Assembly: GCF_000020125.1 (NCBI RefSeq)
Contig: NC_010681.1
Location: 62,001-126,000 of the forward strand
From: Paraburkholderia phytofirmans PsJN
GTDB lineage: Bacteria; Pseudomonadota; Gammaproteobacteria; Burkholderiales; Burkholderiaceae
DNA length: 64,000 nt
Reading direction: 5' to 3'
Shown: positions 45,860 through 53,305 of the stretch, piece after piece
How positions within the stretch are numbered: the stretch's first letter is position 1
Layout of the letters: each line of letters opens with the position of its first letter
Position numbers and translations under genes: made by a program
Notes under the pieces: model-generated
The model's database searches: none
Told to the model about the DNA's origin: nothing
The model's input: the letters and a program-made list of their open reading frames with translations, nothing else

Positions 45860-47131
45860 ATGCGTGACGAAACTTCTGCCGTTACTACGGCTGACTCGAT
45901 GCTTGCCCCACAAGCGCAAGCCGATGCCCGGCGCGCTACCCGCGCGCTGGCCGCGCTGACAACAGCGGTATTCCTGACCTTCATGACGATTGGCCTGCCG
46001 TTGCCGGTTGTTCCTCTTTACGTCGGAAAAACACTGGGATTCGGCAATGTCCTGGTCGGTCTGTCGGTCGGCATCCAGTTTCTGGCCACCATCCTGACGC
46101 GAGGCGTAGCCGGTCGCCAGGTCGACCGCATGGGCGCGCGCCCTGTCATGCTGCGTGGCATGTTTTTCTGCGGGTGTTCGGGCCTTGCGCTGGTTCTCTC
46201 GGCACAACTTCCGGCTGCGGGCGTGGTCAGGTTGCTCGTGCTGATCGTCGGCCGACTCGTGCTGGGGTTTGGCGAAAGCCAGCTCATCGTAGGCATGTTT
46301 GGGTGGGGAATCGGCACGGTCGGACAGCCGCGTTCTGGCAAGGTACTGGCGTGGACCGGTATGGCGATGTATGGCGCGATCGCGCTGGCCGCGCCAATCG
46401 GTTACTGGCTCTATCACCGGGGCGGTATGACGTATGTGGGCACGGTGGTCGTCCACCTGCCCATGATCGCCGCCTTCTTTGCGTACCCCGTTGCAGGAGT
46501 GGCGCCCCTGAAAGGCGAGCACCAGCCATTCTGGAGTGTGATAGGCCTTATCTGGCAGCCTGGGCTGGCCGTGCTGCTACAGGGCGTTGGGTTTGCGGCG
46601 ATCGGCGCTTTTGTCTCACTGGATTTTGCTGCCAGGGGATGGGCGGGAACGGGCCTCGCATTGAGCTGTTTCGGGGGTGCTTTTGTGTTGGTTCGTGTCC
46701 TGTGCGGTCACCTCCCGGATCGCTATGGTGGAATGCCCATTGCCATCGCATCCCTAGCCATTGAAATGGTAGGGCAAGCACTGCTCTTTCTCGCGCCAAC
46801 CGCCCCGATGGCGCTTTTGGGCGCTGCCGTAACCGGCGCCGGCTGTTCGATGGCCTTTCCGTCCTTGGGCGTCGAAGTCGTCAAGCGCGTTGACGTCCAT
46901 AGTCGTGCGACCGCATTGGGAGGATTCGCGGCATTCCAGGATCTGGCCTATGGCTTGACCGGCCCGGTGACAGGGGTGTTCGCCACAGCCTTCGGATTCC
47001 CCTCCGTGTTCGCGGTCGGTAGCGCCTGCGCGGCAGTTGGCCTGTTCGTGGTCGTGGCCATGGCGCGTGGCGCGCTCGGGTGGTCGGTTACCCGCGGAAA
47101 ACCGACGGCCCTCTCGGCCCCCAACGAATAA
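45860..47131 (+). CDS. MFS transporter (YhhS-like)
   Basis: The protein has 423 residues and 12 membrane segments. Typical features are FMTIGLPLPVVPLYVGKTLG, the loop 2-3 motif GRQVDRMGARPVML, and the YhhS-type LVLGFGESQLIVGMFGWGIGTVG. GAAGG lies before the ATG. It probably exports or imports a small organic molecule related to the LysR-controlled set. The direction and substrate are not evident. Confidence 0.88.
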   Translation: MRDETSAVTTADSMLAPQAQADARRATRALAALTTAVFLTFMTIGLPLPVVPLYVGKTLGFGNVLVGLSVGIQFLATILTRGVAGRQVDRMGARPVMLRGMFFCGCSGLALVLSAQLPAAGVVRLLVLIVGRLVLGFGESQLIVGMFGWGIGTVGQPRSGKVLAWTGMAMYGAIALAAPIGYWLYHRGGMTYVGTVVVHLPMIAAFFAYPVAGVAPLKGEHQPFWSVIGLIWQPGLAVLLQGVGFAAIGAFVSLDFAARGWAGTGLALSCFGGAFVLVRVLCGHLPDRYGGMPIAIASLAIEMVGQALLFLAPTAPMALLGAAVTGAGCSMAFPSLGVEVVKRVDVHSRATALGGFAAFQDLAYGLTGPVTGVFATAFGFPSVFAVGSACAAVGLFVVVAMARGALGWSVTRGKPTALSAPNE

Positions 47132-47146
47132 AACGAGGAGCGCGAG

Positions 47147-47266
47147 ATGATCGAAACGGCTATTCCGCAGCTTGCCTTGAATGACGGTATCCAGATTCCG
47201 GCGAACGGTTTCGGCACCTACAAACTGAATGGCCGCGAGAGCGTCAAGGCGATGGGAATCCCATGA
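47147..47266 (+). pseudogene. Aldo/keto reductase N-terminal stump
   Basis: AGGAG and an ATG open a frame reading IPQLALNDGIQIPANGFGTY and KLNGRESVKAMGIP, the start of an AKR of the 2,5-diketogluconate reductase type. It stops after 39 residues and runs into a different gene fragment. Confidence 0.75.
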
Positions 47267-47513
47267 CCTGTCAGTCATCCTCGGCCGCAGTCTCGATCTC
47301 ATCGGTATCTTCATGCTTCTGCCGATGCTTGCCGGTCAGGGTCTCGCTCGCCATGGAGAGATCCTGAGCGAAATCGGGGCGCTCGTCGATAGGGGTAAGC
47401 TCCGGCCGTTACTTGATCCGGCACGCTTCTCCCTGACGGATGTGAGTGCCGCCTATACCCACCTCGAAAAAGGCCATGCCATCGGCAAGGTCGTCATCGA
47501 TATATGCCCCTGA
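47265..47513 (+). pseudogene. Zinc-type quinone/alcohol dehydrogenase C-terminal stump
   Basis: The frame from 47265 reads DLSVILGRSLDLIGIFMLLP, then EILSEIGALVDRGKLRPLLD and AYTHLEKGHAIGKVVIDI. This is the C-terminal end of a medium-chain dehydrogenase/quinone reductase. It abuts the AKR stump directly, marking a deletion junction. Confidence 0.7.
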
Positions 47514-47627
47514 CGAGGAAAATCCAAAATCTCCGAAGAAATCGCCATCGTCGCCATAGCCCAGGCTAAGCCCGGCGCGGAGGCATAGGTCGAAGCAGCC
47601 ATCACTGCCTGCGTGGCAGGAACGCAC

Positions 47628-47800
47628 CTAGAGCCGGGATGCCGGCTCTAGGTCCGTGATCCAGCATGCGCCCGGGATAGGCGTGGTGGTGGCCTTCCGA
47701 GGCGGAAACTGCTGGACCAGCTCGGCGTAGCGCTCCAGCGGCGCGCGGTACAGCGCAGCAAACTGGCTGCGCGAGACGGAGGTGCGTTGCCAGATGTGTT
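47628..47800 (-). pseudogene. Fragment of a MobH-type conjugative relaxase
   Basis: On the minus strand the frame reads LYRAPLERYAELVQQFPP. After a one-base shift it continues SEGHHHAYPGRMLDHG. MobH/TraI_2 relaxases of integrating conjugative elements carry a triple-His motif in HHHAYPGGMLDHGLE. The fragment is short and frameshifted, so it is a relic of an element backbone. Confidence 0.65.
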
Positions 47801-47857
47801 CCGATGGGGCGCCTCTGACTCTTGACGGACTAGACACGATGCCGCAATTTAACCATA

Positions 47858-47883
47858 ATGACCATATCAATCATATCGGTCAT
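47858..47883. promoter_or_regulatory. Inverted repeat upstream of the toxin-antitoxin pair
   Basis: ATGACC at 47858 and GGTCAT at 47878 form inverted half-sites, each followed inward by ATAT (one base offset on the right side). It lies 10 bases before the antitoxin ATG, where an autoregulatory operator would be expected. Confidence 0.6.
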
Positions 47884-47892
47884 GGGTGCGCA

Positions 47893-48165
47893 ATGATTAC
47901 TGAAGTCAGTGCAGTGAACTTCCGGCAGAACTTGGGCGAGATGCTTAACCAGGTGCAGTACCGCAACGACAGCATCGTCATCAACAAAGACGGCAAGCCG
48001 GTCGCGGCTTTGGTCGACGCCGAGCTGTTTGCCCGCATCCGGCGCATGCAGGAACGCTTCGACGTCCTGAGCCGTCGGATCAACGATGCCTATGCCGGCG
48101 TACCGGCAGAGGAAGGCCTGGCCGAAATCGAGGCTGCCGTGGCCGCCGAGCGGAAGGCGCGCTGA
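47893..48165 (+). CDS. Phd/YefM-type antitoxin
   Basis: The 90-residue protein starts MITEVSAVNFRQNLGEMLNQ, the Phd/YefM DNA-binding fold. VVINKDGKPVAALV-like residues follow (SIVINKDGKPVAALVDAELF), with a charged C-terminal toxin-binding helix. Stop and toxin start overlap (TGATG). It should neutralise the PIN-domain toxin and repress the pair through the inverted repeat upstream. Confidence 0.88.
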   Translation: MITEVSAVNFRQNLGEMLNQVQYRNDSIVINKDGKPVAALVDAELFARIRRMQERFDVLSRRINDAYAGVPAEEGLAEIEAAVAAERKAR

Positions 48166-48578
48166 TGTCGGGATTGCGCGTCGTACTCGATACCAATGTG
48201 CTGGTATCGGGGCTGGCCTATCCGGGTAGTGTGCCGGGACGCATCGTTGCGGCTTGGCGGCAAGGTGGCCTGGAGGTGGCACTTTCGCATTACATACTGG
48301 ATGAAATGGTACGTGTATTGCCGCGTTTGCCAAAAGTCCAGATGACTCCGGTGGAAATCCGCGATCTGGCGGACAGCTTCATGTTCCTGGCCGACATAGT
48401 CGAACCCGAAGCGAAGCAGGACGTGGCGCTGCGTGATCCCGCCGACCAGCCTGTGCTGATGACTCTGATTGCAGCAAAGGCGCAGTATCTGGTCACTGGA
48501 GACAAGGATCTGTTGGCCTTGTCGGACCGCTACGCGATCATTACGCCAGCAGAGTTCTGGCAGCGGCACGGAGTCTGA
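48165..48578 (+). CDS. PIN-domain toxin of a type II pair
   Basis: The 137-residue PIN protein has acidic residues in VVLDTNVLVSGL (Asp), in the central helix, in DPADQPVLMTLIAAKAQYLVTGDKDLL (Asp) and the terminal IITPAEFW. It belongs to the TIGR00305-type group of putative ribonuclease toxins. Coupled by overlap to the antitoxin. It probably stabilised the conjugative element whose remnants surround it. Confidence 0.88.
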   Translation: MSGLRVVLDTNVLVSGLAYPGSVPGRIVAAWRQGGLEVALSHYILDEMVRVLPRLPKVQMTPVEIRDLADSFMFLADIVEPEAKQDVALRDPADQPVLMTLIAAKAQYLVTGDKDLLALSDRYAIITPAEFWQRHGV

Positions 48579-48589
48579 TCGCATGGCGG

Positions 48590-48975
48590 TTAACGCACCG
48601 GGGCCGCAAATAGAGTTGGTGTCGTAGGAGCCGCCCGTGTTGAAGAAGTAGTTCGAGCCGATCCAGGTCAAATCATTCATCTGCGTGTCGGACAGCGTCG
48701 GCCGGTTCATGAAGAGCCTGGCGCGCGACGGCCCGTAGCAGTCGTGCGTGAAGTCCGCGAACTCCTGAGCCAGCACCACCGGATCGTTGATGCGGGCGGC
48801 ATCCACGTCCATGCGGATTTGCCGGAGGTCCGTGCCACATGGAATCGCTGCGACTGCTGCGCTGGTAATGGCCTTCGAGATCGCGTGCATGAAGAACCAC
48901 CAGACCGGCACCAGCGCGCTCTGATTATTGAGGGCGGTGTACGTCGTTCCCCAGCCAGTGTCTGCCGGCTTGGGA
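48590..48975 (-). pseudogene. TraG-like conjugation protein fragment
   Basis: The minus strand reads TALNNQSALVPVWWFFMHAI, SAAVAAIPCGTDLRQIRMDV and FADFTHDCYGPSRARLFMNR. This matches the TraG-N-type protein of ICEclc-like elements as I know it. Both ends are missing: the left merges with the toxin end, the right abuts the topB fragment near 48980. Confidence 0.7.
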
Positions 48976-49538
48976 ACGGTGGCTCGGGCGGAAACGTCTT
49001 GAGTGCCTTCAGATCGACCTGGCCAATTTGGCAGGCCAGTCCTTCGCGCAGCGGCGGCAACACCTGGCTACGTGGCCCGGCTTCGCCTTCCTCGTCGGCA
49101 GGTTCCGGGGCGGCCAGCACCAGGCGCCAGCCCGGCACGATAACCTGCTTGCGGCCTCCAGGCTCTGTCCGCCGAAGGGGAGCCGCGCCGTGGTGCGATC
49201 GAACTCGTGGTGGGGGAGGAACTGTGCCAGGCAATGCGCACGGATCAGCTTGTAGACGGCCAGTTCCTTCTCGCTCATGGCTGCGAGATTCGCAGGTTCG
49301 AGGGTCGGAATGATGCCGTGGTGCGCCGTGACCTTGCCGTCGTTCCCGGCACGCGAGCGCTGGGTGCAGTCGAGCTGGGCGACCAGTGGGGGCAGGGCCG
49401 GATCGGTCTTGACCAGGCTGTCGAGCACGGTCGGCACCTCGGCGAACATGCTTTCGGGCAGGTAGGCCCGAATCGGAGCGCGGGTACGTCGTCGCCTTGT
49501 GCGTCTCGTACGGGGCCTGCGCGATGTCGAGCGTTTCC
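48976..49538 (-). pseudogene. topB: DNA topoisomerase III (topB), distal fragment
   Basis: The frame reads ETLDIAQAPYETHKATTYPR from the transposon edge. After one inserted base near the GGCCTACC run it continues YLPESMFAEVPTVLDSLVKT, GKVTAHHGIIPTLEPANLAA and LIRAHCLAQFLPHHEFDRT, all typical of element-borne topoisomerase III. A further shift precedes KQVIVPGWRLVLA. It ends abruptly at about 48980. The proximal part lies beyond the transposon at 52962-53281. Confidence 0.8.
49535..49538. repeat. Target-site duplication, left copy
   Basis: TTCC immediately outside the left terminal inverted repeat is repeated at 52962-52965 outside the right one. Removing the element and one copy restores the topB frame (codons for V-Q-E-T-L-D). 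Confidence 0.8.
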
Positions 49539-49564
49539 TGAGCGTGAGCACGTAAATCGATGGG
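49539..49564 (+). repeat. Left terminal inverted repeat
   Basis: Perfect 26-base match, in reverse complement, to 52936-52961. Begins TGAGCGTGAGCACGTAAATC. Confidence 0.92.
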
Positions 49565-49633
49565 GCAATGAGCAACATAAATGATGTTCGAGGGACGAAG
49601 TAAAACGGGAGCGATGAAGCTCCCGTTGTCGTT

Positions 49634-49849
49634 TCAGAATGGCTCGTCAATGCTCTGGTGTGGCGGCTGTGTCGGACCGCGGTACCAGGGCTCGCGATAG
49701 CGGCGGATCTGGGTGGCGTAGGCGCGGCTGAACCACAGATAGAGGTCTTCGATGAAGAACTGCATCATGTAGGCTGCCTCGTCGGAGAGCTCGGGCAATG
49801 GCAAGCTCCGGGAGGCGTTGGGTTTGTGAGGTGATGCTTTACGGGACAT
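49634..49849 (-). CDS. Small transposon protein
   Basis: This 71-residue protein lies between the ATPase gene and the left element end (ATG 49849, one base after the ATPase stop). It has a charged N terminus (MSRKASPHKPNASR) and an aromatic centre (AAYMMQFFIEDLYLWFSRAY). No family recognised. Its position and tight spacing suggest that it belongs to the transposition operon. Confidence 0.6.
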   Translation of the reverse strand: MSRKASPHKPNASRSLPLPELSDEAAYMMQFFIEDLYLWFSRAYATQIRRYREPWYRGPTQPPHQSIDEPF

Positions 49850-49850
49850 G

Positions 49851-50708
49851 TCATCGGGCTCCGTTGGGTTGACGCGCTGGCGTGCGGCGCGAGGACTGTG
49901 TTGATGGTGCAAAGACCTCGAAGTACAGCTTCTCGTCGAGTTCGGACAGTTCCCGCTGCGCGGCGGTGGTGAGCAGTTCGTTGGCGAGCGTGGTGAGCAC
50001 GCGGTAGTTGCCCAGCGCGTGTTCGCACAGCGTGTGGCGCAGCGGCGGTGTCATCAGCTGCGGGGCGCCGGCGCTGGCGAGCAGATGTTCGAGGCAGGCC
50101 AGCAGGTCGTCGGCCGAAGCCTTCTCGGTCCCCAGGCGGGAACGGATACGGCTGCCCAGTGGCAGCAGTTCGTCGCGCCGCAGCTTGTCGGTCAGGCGCG
50201 TGTCGCCGGCGAGCACCACGCACAGCAGGGGCTGCGAATCGAAGCGGGCGCTGGCCATGAGCCGCAGTTCGTTGAGCACGCCGGGACTCATTTCCTGCGC
50301 TTCGTCGATCAGCAGGATTGGGCGCCGGCGCGTGCTTTGCAGGTGCGACATCCACCGGTCGCGCAGCGACCTGAAGCCGCCCCAGCGGTTGTGCGGCCGG
50401 AGTTCCAGACCGAAGATGTCGCCCATCTCGCGATAGAAGTCGGCAAGGTTGCTCTGCGGATGATTGATCGAGACGACTGTCAGATCGGTCAGTCGCTCGA
50501 GCTTCTCGGCCAGCACGCGCATGACCACGCTCTTGCCGGTCCCCGGCTCGCCGTGGATCATCGCGAAGCCGCCTTCGCGCACGAGCGCGTTCTCGATGCG
50601 CCAGCAGAAGTTCTCGACGCGCGGCGGCACGTACAGCGCTTCGAGGGGAAGCTCCGGCGAGAACGGGTTCCACTTCAGGCCGTAGAGGGCTTGCAGACGC
50701 TGGCTCAT
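49851..50708 (-). CDS. ExeA/TniB-like AAA ATPase of the transposon
   Basis: The protein has 285 residues. Walker A is [12 protein letters not shown] (about 51-62) and Walker B is [10 protein letters not shown]. The C-terminal winged part resembles ExeA, MuB and TniB target-selection ATPases ([20 protein letters not shown] start). The start overlaps the transposase stop (ATGA). It should bind DNA with ATP and hand targets to the transposase. Confidence 0.88.
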   Translation of the reverse strand: MSQRLQALYGLKWNPFSPELPLEALYVPPRVENFCWRIENALVREGGFAMIHGEPGTGKSVVMRVLAEKLERLTDLTVVSINHPQSNLADFYREMGDIFGLELRPHNRWGGFRSLRDRWMSHLQSTRRRPILLIDEAQEMSPGVLNELRLMASARFDSQPLLCVVLAGDTRLTDKLRRDELLPLGSRIRSRLGTEKASADDLLACLEHLLASAGAPQLMTPPLRHTLCEHALGNYRVLTTLANELLTTAAQRELSELDEKLYFEVFAPSTQSSRRTPARQPNGAR

Positions 50709-52141
50709 GCCTCCTCCTGCCAGTTGGCGGGAATCCAGGCTGGCGGCAACCCGGTTGCGGCGTGGTCGGCCAGCATCTGGCGTAGCAGCGGCGCGATGCC
50801 GGGCGCACTGGCCGGTGGCGGCTCGACATTGACGGCATCGAGTCGCCTGCGCTGGCCATCAGCATTGGCGGCCTTGTCCAGCGGCCGCAGCGGGCACAGC
50901 ACGGCGCCGCTGCCGGCGTCGACGAGATCGACGCCGCTCAGGTCCCAGCGCGCATAGCGCAGGTGCACGCGCTGCAGGTGCCGGTAGGCCGAGGGAATCT
51001 CGAAGCGCGTGCCGGCCAGACTCACGGTGCCATCCGAGCGCCGCTGGGCGCGCGTCACGTCGATACGGAATGCGGCGCGCAGCGCGTCACTCGACGGGCA
51101 TTCGCGGCCCACATCGGGGCCGGCCAGATAGCGTTTGAGCGGCGTGCCACCGATCTCAGAATGATGCGCGTGGTGGTACTCGCGCTCGATCCACGCGTGG
51201 GTGGCCTGATTGAGCAGTTCGAGCGTGAGATTGGGCTCGCCTTCGAGCATGGCCATCACGCGCCCTTCGATGCGGGCCCAGAACGTTTCCTGCTTCGCGT
51301 TCTGGTACGGCGAATATGGCAAGGTCGTCTGGTGCAGCACGCCGAGCGCGAGCAAGCCGGCGGTCGTCTCCTCGGCAAGCATTGCTGCGCCGTTGTCGGT
51401 CATCAGTGCGCGAGGCCGGCCACGACGCTGGAGCGCCTGGGTGAGCCCATGGATCAGACTACGTGCGGTCTCATCGAGAAACCATTGCGCGTGACAGACG
51501 ACGCGCGAACGGTCATCGAGCACGCACAGCAGCATCGGCGTGATCCACTGGCCATCATGCGTGAGCAGCTTGCGCGAGCCGTGATGGAAATCGAGATGCC
51601 AGAGCGCGTTGACGTGCTCGACCTCGAAGCTGCGGACCTCGAGCTTCTCGAGGCGATCGCGTGCGAGCATCGCGCCGGCGCTGGTATGACGCGGCTTGCG
51701 TTCACGGGACAGGCCCTGCGCACGCAGATAACGACGCACCGTCGTGTACGACGGCAGGTTCGCCGGGCCGAGCGTGACCTTGAGATTGTCGACGTGCAAC
51801 TGGCAGGTCCAGCCGGGATGTTCCCGGTACTGCGCGCGAATCGCCTGTACCGCCTGAGGCGACAGGCTTGCGCCGGCGCCGCTGGGGCGCTTGCGGTCGC
51901 GCAGGCTCGCCACCGGATCGTGGGCCGCCTTGCGGGCCCGGTAGAACCACCGCTCAACGGTGGAGCGGCCGAACTGGACATCGTCGCCAGTGACGGGATG
52001 ACGCCAGCGTTTGGCGGCCAGCGCGGTGATGAGTTCGCGCACCTGCCCGGGTTCAGGCGGTGCTGCCAGCAAGGGGCCCACAACCGCAAAGCGCAGGCGC
52101 GCCCAACGATCCCGCAGGGGTAAATCGTGAAGTTCAGTCAT
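50705..52141 (-). CDS. DDE transposase of the transposon (rve/Mu-C type)
   Basis: The protein has 478 residues. The N-terminal helix-turn-helix region ([20 protein letters not shown]) is followed by an integrase core with acidic residues in [22 protein letters not shown] and [14 protein letters not shown] Mu-type C-terminal barrel with [20 protein letters not shown] comes last. GGAGAGAG precedes ATG 52141. It cuts and joins the element ends. The gene set resembles Tn7/Tn5053-like systems more than simple IS elements. Confidence 0.9.
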   Translation of the reverse strand: MTELHDLPLRDRWARLRFAVVGPLLAAPPEPGQVRELITALAAKRWRHPVTGDDVQFGRSTVERWFYRARKAAHDPVASLRDRKRPSGAGASLSPQAVQAIRAQYREHPGWTCQLHVDNLKVTLGPANLPSYTTVRRYLRAQGLSRERKPRHTSAGAMLARDRLEKLEVRSFEVEHVNALWHLDFHHGSRKLLTHDGQWITPMLLCVLDDRSRVVCHAQWFLDETARSLIHGLTQALQRRGRPRALMTDNGAAMLAEETTAGLLALGVLHQTTLPYSPYQNAKQETFWARIEGRVMAMLEGEPNLTLELLNQATHAWIEREYHHAHHSEIGGTPLKRYLAGPDVGRECPSSDALRAAFRIDVTRAQRRSDGTVSLAGTRFEIPSAYRHLQRVHLRYARWDLSGVDLVDAGSGAVLCPLRPLDKAANADGQRRRLDAVNVEPPPASAPGIAPLLRQMLADHAATGLPPAWIPANWQEEA

Positions 52142-52239
52142 GCTCTCTCCAGGGATGCGGCGCACCGCGCCGCGATTCGGGGGAGAGGCGAGACTACCGG
52201 CGCAGTCCGAGGGGGGCGAGCGACAAGTTCTGCGGGCGG

Positions 52240-52818
52240 TTACCGTCCCTCACGCAGGGTGCTCACGGCGCTGCCGCTGGTGAGCGGTGAGAGCCAGCGC
52301 AGCAGGCATGGCAATGGCTCGGCAGGCTGCGTGGTAGCGAAGCGCTCGAGCAGGCTTGCCGGCACCTGTGCGGTCTCGACGGGCGGCACGAACGCCGCCC
52401 GTCCGAGCGCCCAGAACGGTGTGCCGACAAACCCGGTCATCCACCAGTGCCGCCATCGCGCGATCGTCGAGGGTGGCACGCCCAGCGCATCGAGCTGGCG
52501 CATTGCCGCGGCCGTACCGGCGCTCGCACGCGTGGCGCTGACGACAATCATGATTGCGGCGGTGTAGACGCGCCGGCCGAGAAAGCGCACCGAGAATGGC
52601 GTGGTACGACGGCGACAGTCGGCGCAGCAGAAGCTGTAGCGGAACTCGCAGTGGCAGCGGGCTTCGTATGAAATTCCGCGCGGCTTGCGCGGGTAGCGGG
52701 CGCTATGGAGTACGCCACCGCAGCGACAACGCTGCGCGCGGGTCTGTTCGGCGAAGTCCTGATCGATACGTAACAGCAGGTGATAGAAGTTGGGATCGCG
52801 GGCACTCACGTGGCACAC
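52240..52818 (-). CDS. Zinc-ribbon protein of the transposon
   Basis: The protein has up to 192 residues from GTG 52818 (GTG 52809 is also possible). Cys pairs in QRCRCGGVLHS, ARCHCEFRYSFCCADCRRR form a zinc ribbon. They are followed by a helical part (ATRASAGTAAAMRQLDALGV, STIARWRHWW) that looks like a helix-turn-helix. It is the first gene of the element's minus-strand operon and probably binds DNA. Its exact role is unknown. Confidence 0.65.
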   Translation of the reverse strand: MCHVSARDPNFYHLLLRIDQDFAEQTRAQRCRCGGVLHSARYPRKPRGISYEARCHCEFRYSFCCADCRRRTTPFSVRFLGRRVYTAAIMIVVSATRASAGTAAAMRQLDALGVPPSTIARWRHWWMTGFVGTPFWALGRAAFVPPVETAQVPASLLERFATTQPAEPLPCLLRWLSPLTSGSAVSTLREGR

Positions 52819-52935
52819 TCTGGAAGTCTCGGTTCTTGGCAGACACGAGACTCTCCCTTGGGCGTCGTTTGTGCAAGATGCCTGAGGGAGACCCCCACCG
52901 CTACATCACGCAAGCTGCTCAAAACGCCCCGAATT

Positions 52936-52961
52936 CCCATCGATTTACGTGCTCACGCTCA
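52936..52961 (-). repeat. Right terminal inverted repeat
   Basis: Perfect 26-base reverse complement of 49539-49564. Confidence 0.92.
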
Positions 52962-52965
52962 TTCC
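52962..52965. repeat. Target-site duplication, right copy
   Basis: TTCC directly outside the right inverted repeat, matching the left flank. Confidence 0.8.
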
Positions 52966-53281
52966 TGCACGTCCAGGCCGAACTGCCGGGAGCAGACCTC
53001 TTGCAGCGTGCCCAAGTCGAACGGTAGCGGTGGACCTTCACGCACGCGCCCGGTCTCGACGCTGATCACCTGGGCGGAGTCAGCCGCGCGGATACGCTCG
53101 ACTGCCTGCTGCACGACGGGCTGCTGCAAGCAGCGGCCGGCGCCGTCGGTACAGCCCTGCGGCGGTTGCCAGTGCGCGATGAAGGAAGCACCACCTGCGG
53201 ACAGGGTGACCTCGATCGCCCAAAACGGAACGGAGACAAAACGCGCGATCTCGCGGTCGCGGTCGAGAATCGCGAGACCGC
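52962..53281 (-). pseudogene. topB: DNA topoisomerase III (topB), central fragment
   Basis: On the minus strand the frame reads LAILDRDREIARFVSVPFWA, IAHWQPPQGCTDGAGRCLQQ and LPFDLGTLQEVCSRQFGLDV, then QE at the transposon edge. It continues as TLDIAQ on the far side of the element. The N-terminal part, including the active-site tyrosine region, is absent; the fragment abuts the uvrA-like gene at about 53300. Confidence 0.8.
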
Positions 53282-53305
53282 TGGATCTGCAGGTATGGAC
53301 GCAGG

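Larger units (their letters stand above)
49539..52961 (-). mobile_element. Complete four-gene DDE transposon inserted in topB
   Basis: The termini are a perfect 26-base inverted repeat: 49539-49564 (beginning TGAGCGTGAGCACG) and 52936-52961 (ending CGTGCTCACGCTCA). The ends are 5'-TG...CA-3'. A 4-base duplication TTCC flanks it. Inside, on the minus strand, are a zinc-ribbon protein, a DDE transposase, an ExeA/TniB-like ATPase and a small protein. It is 3423 bases long and every gene looks intact, so it may be a recent insertion. Confidence 0.9.
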
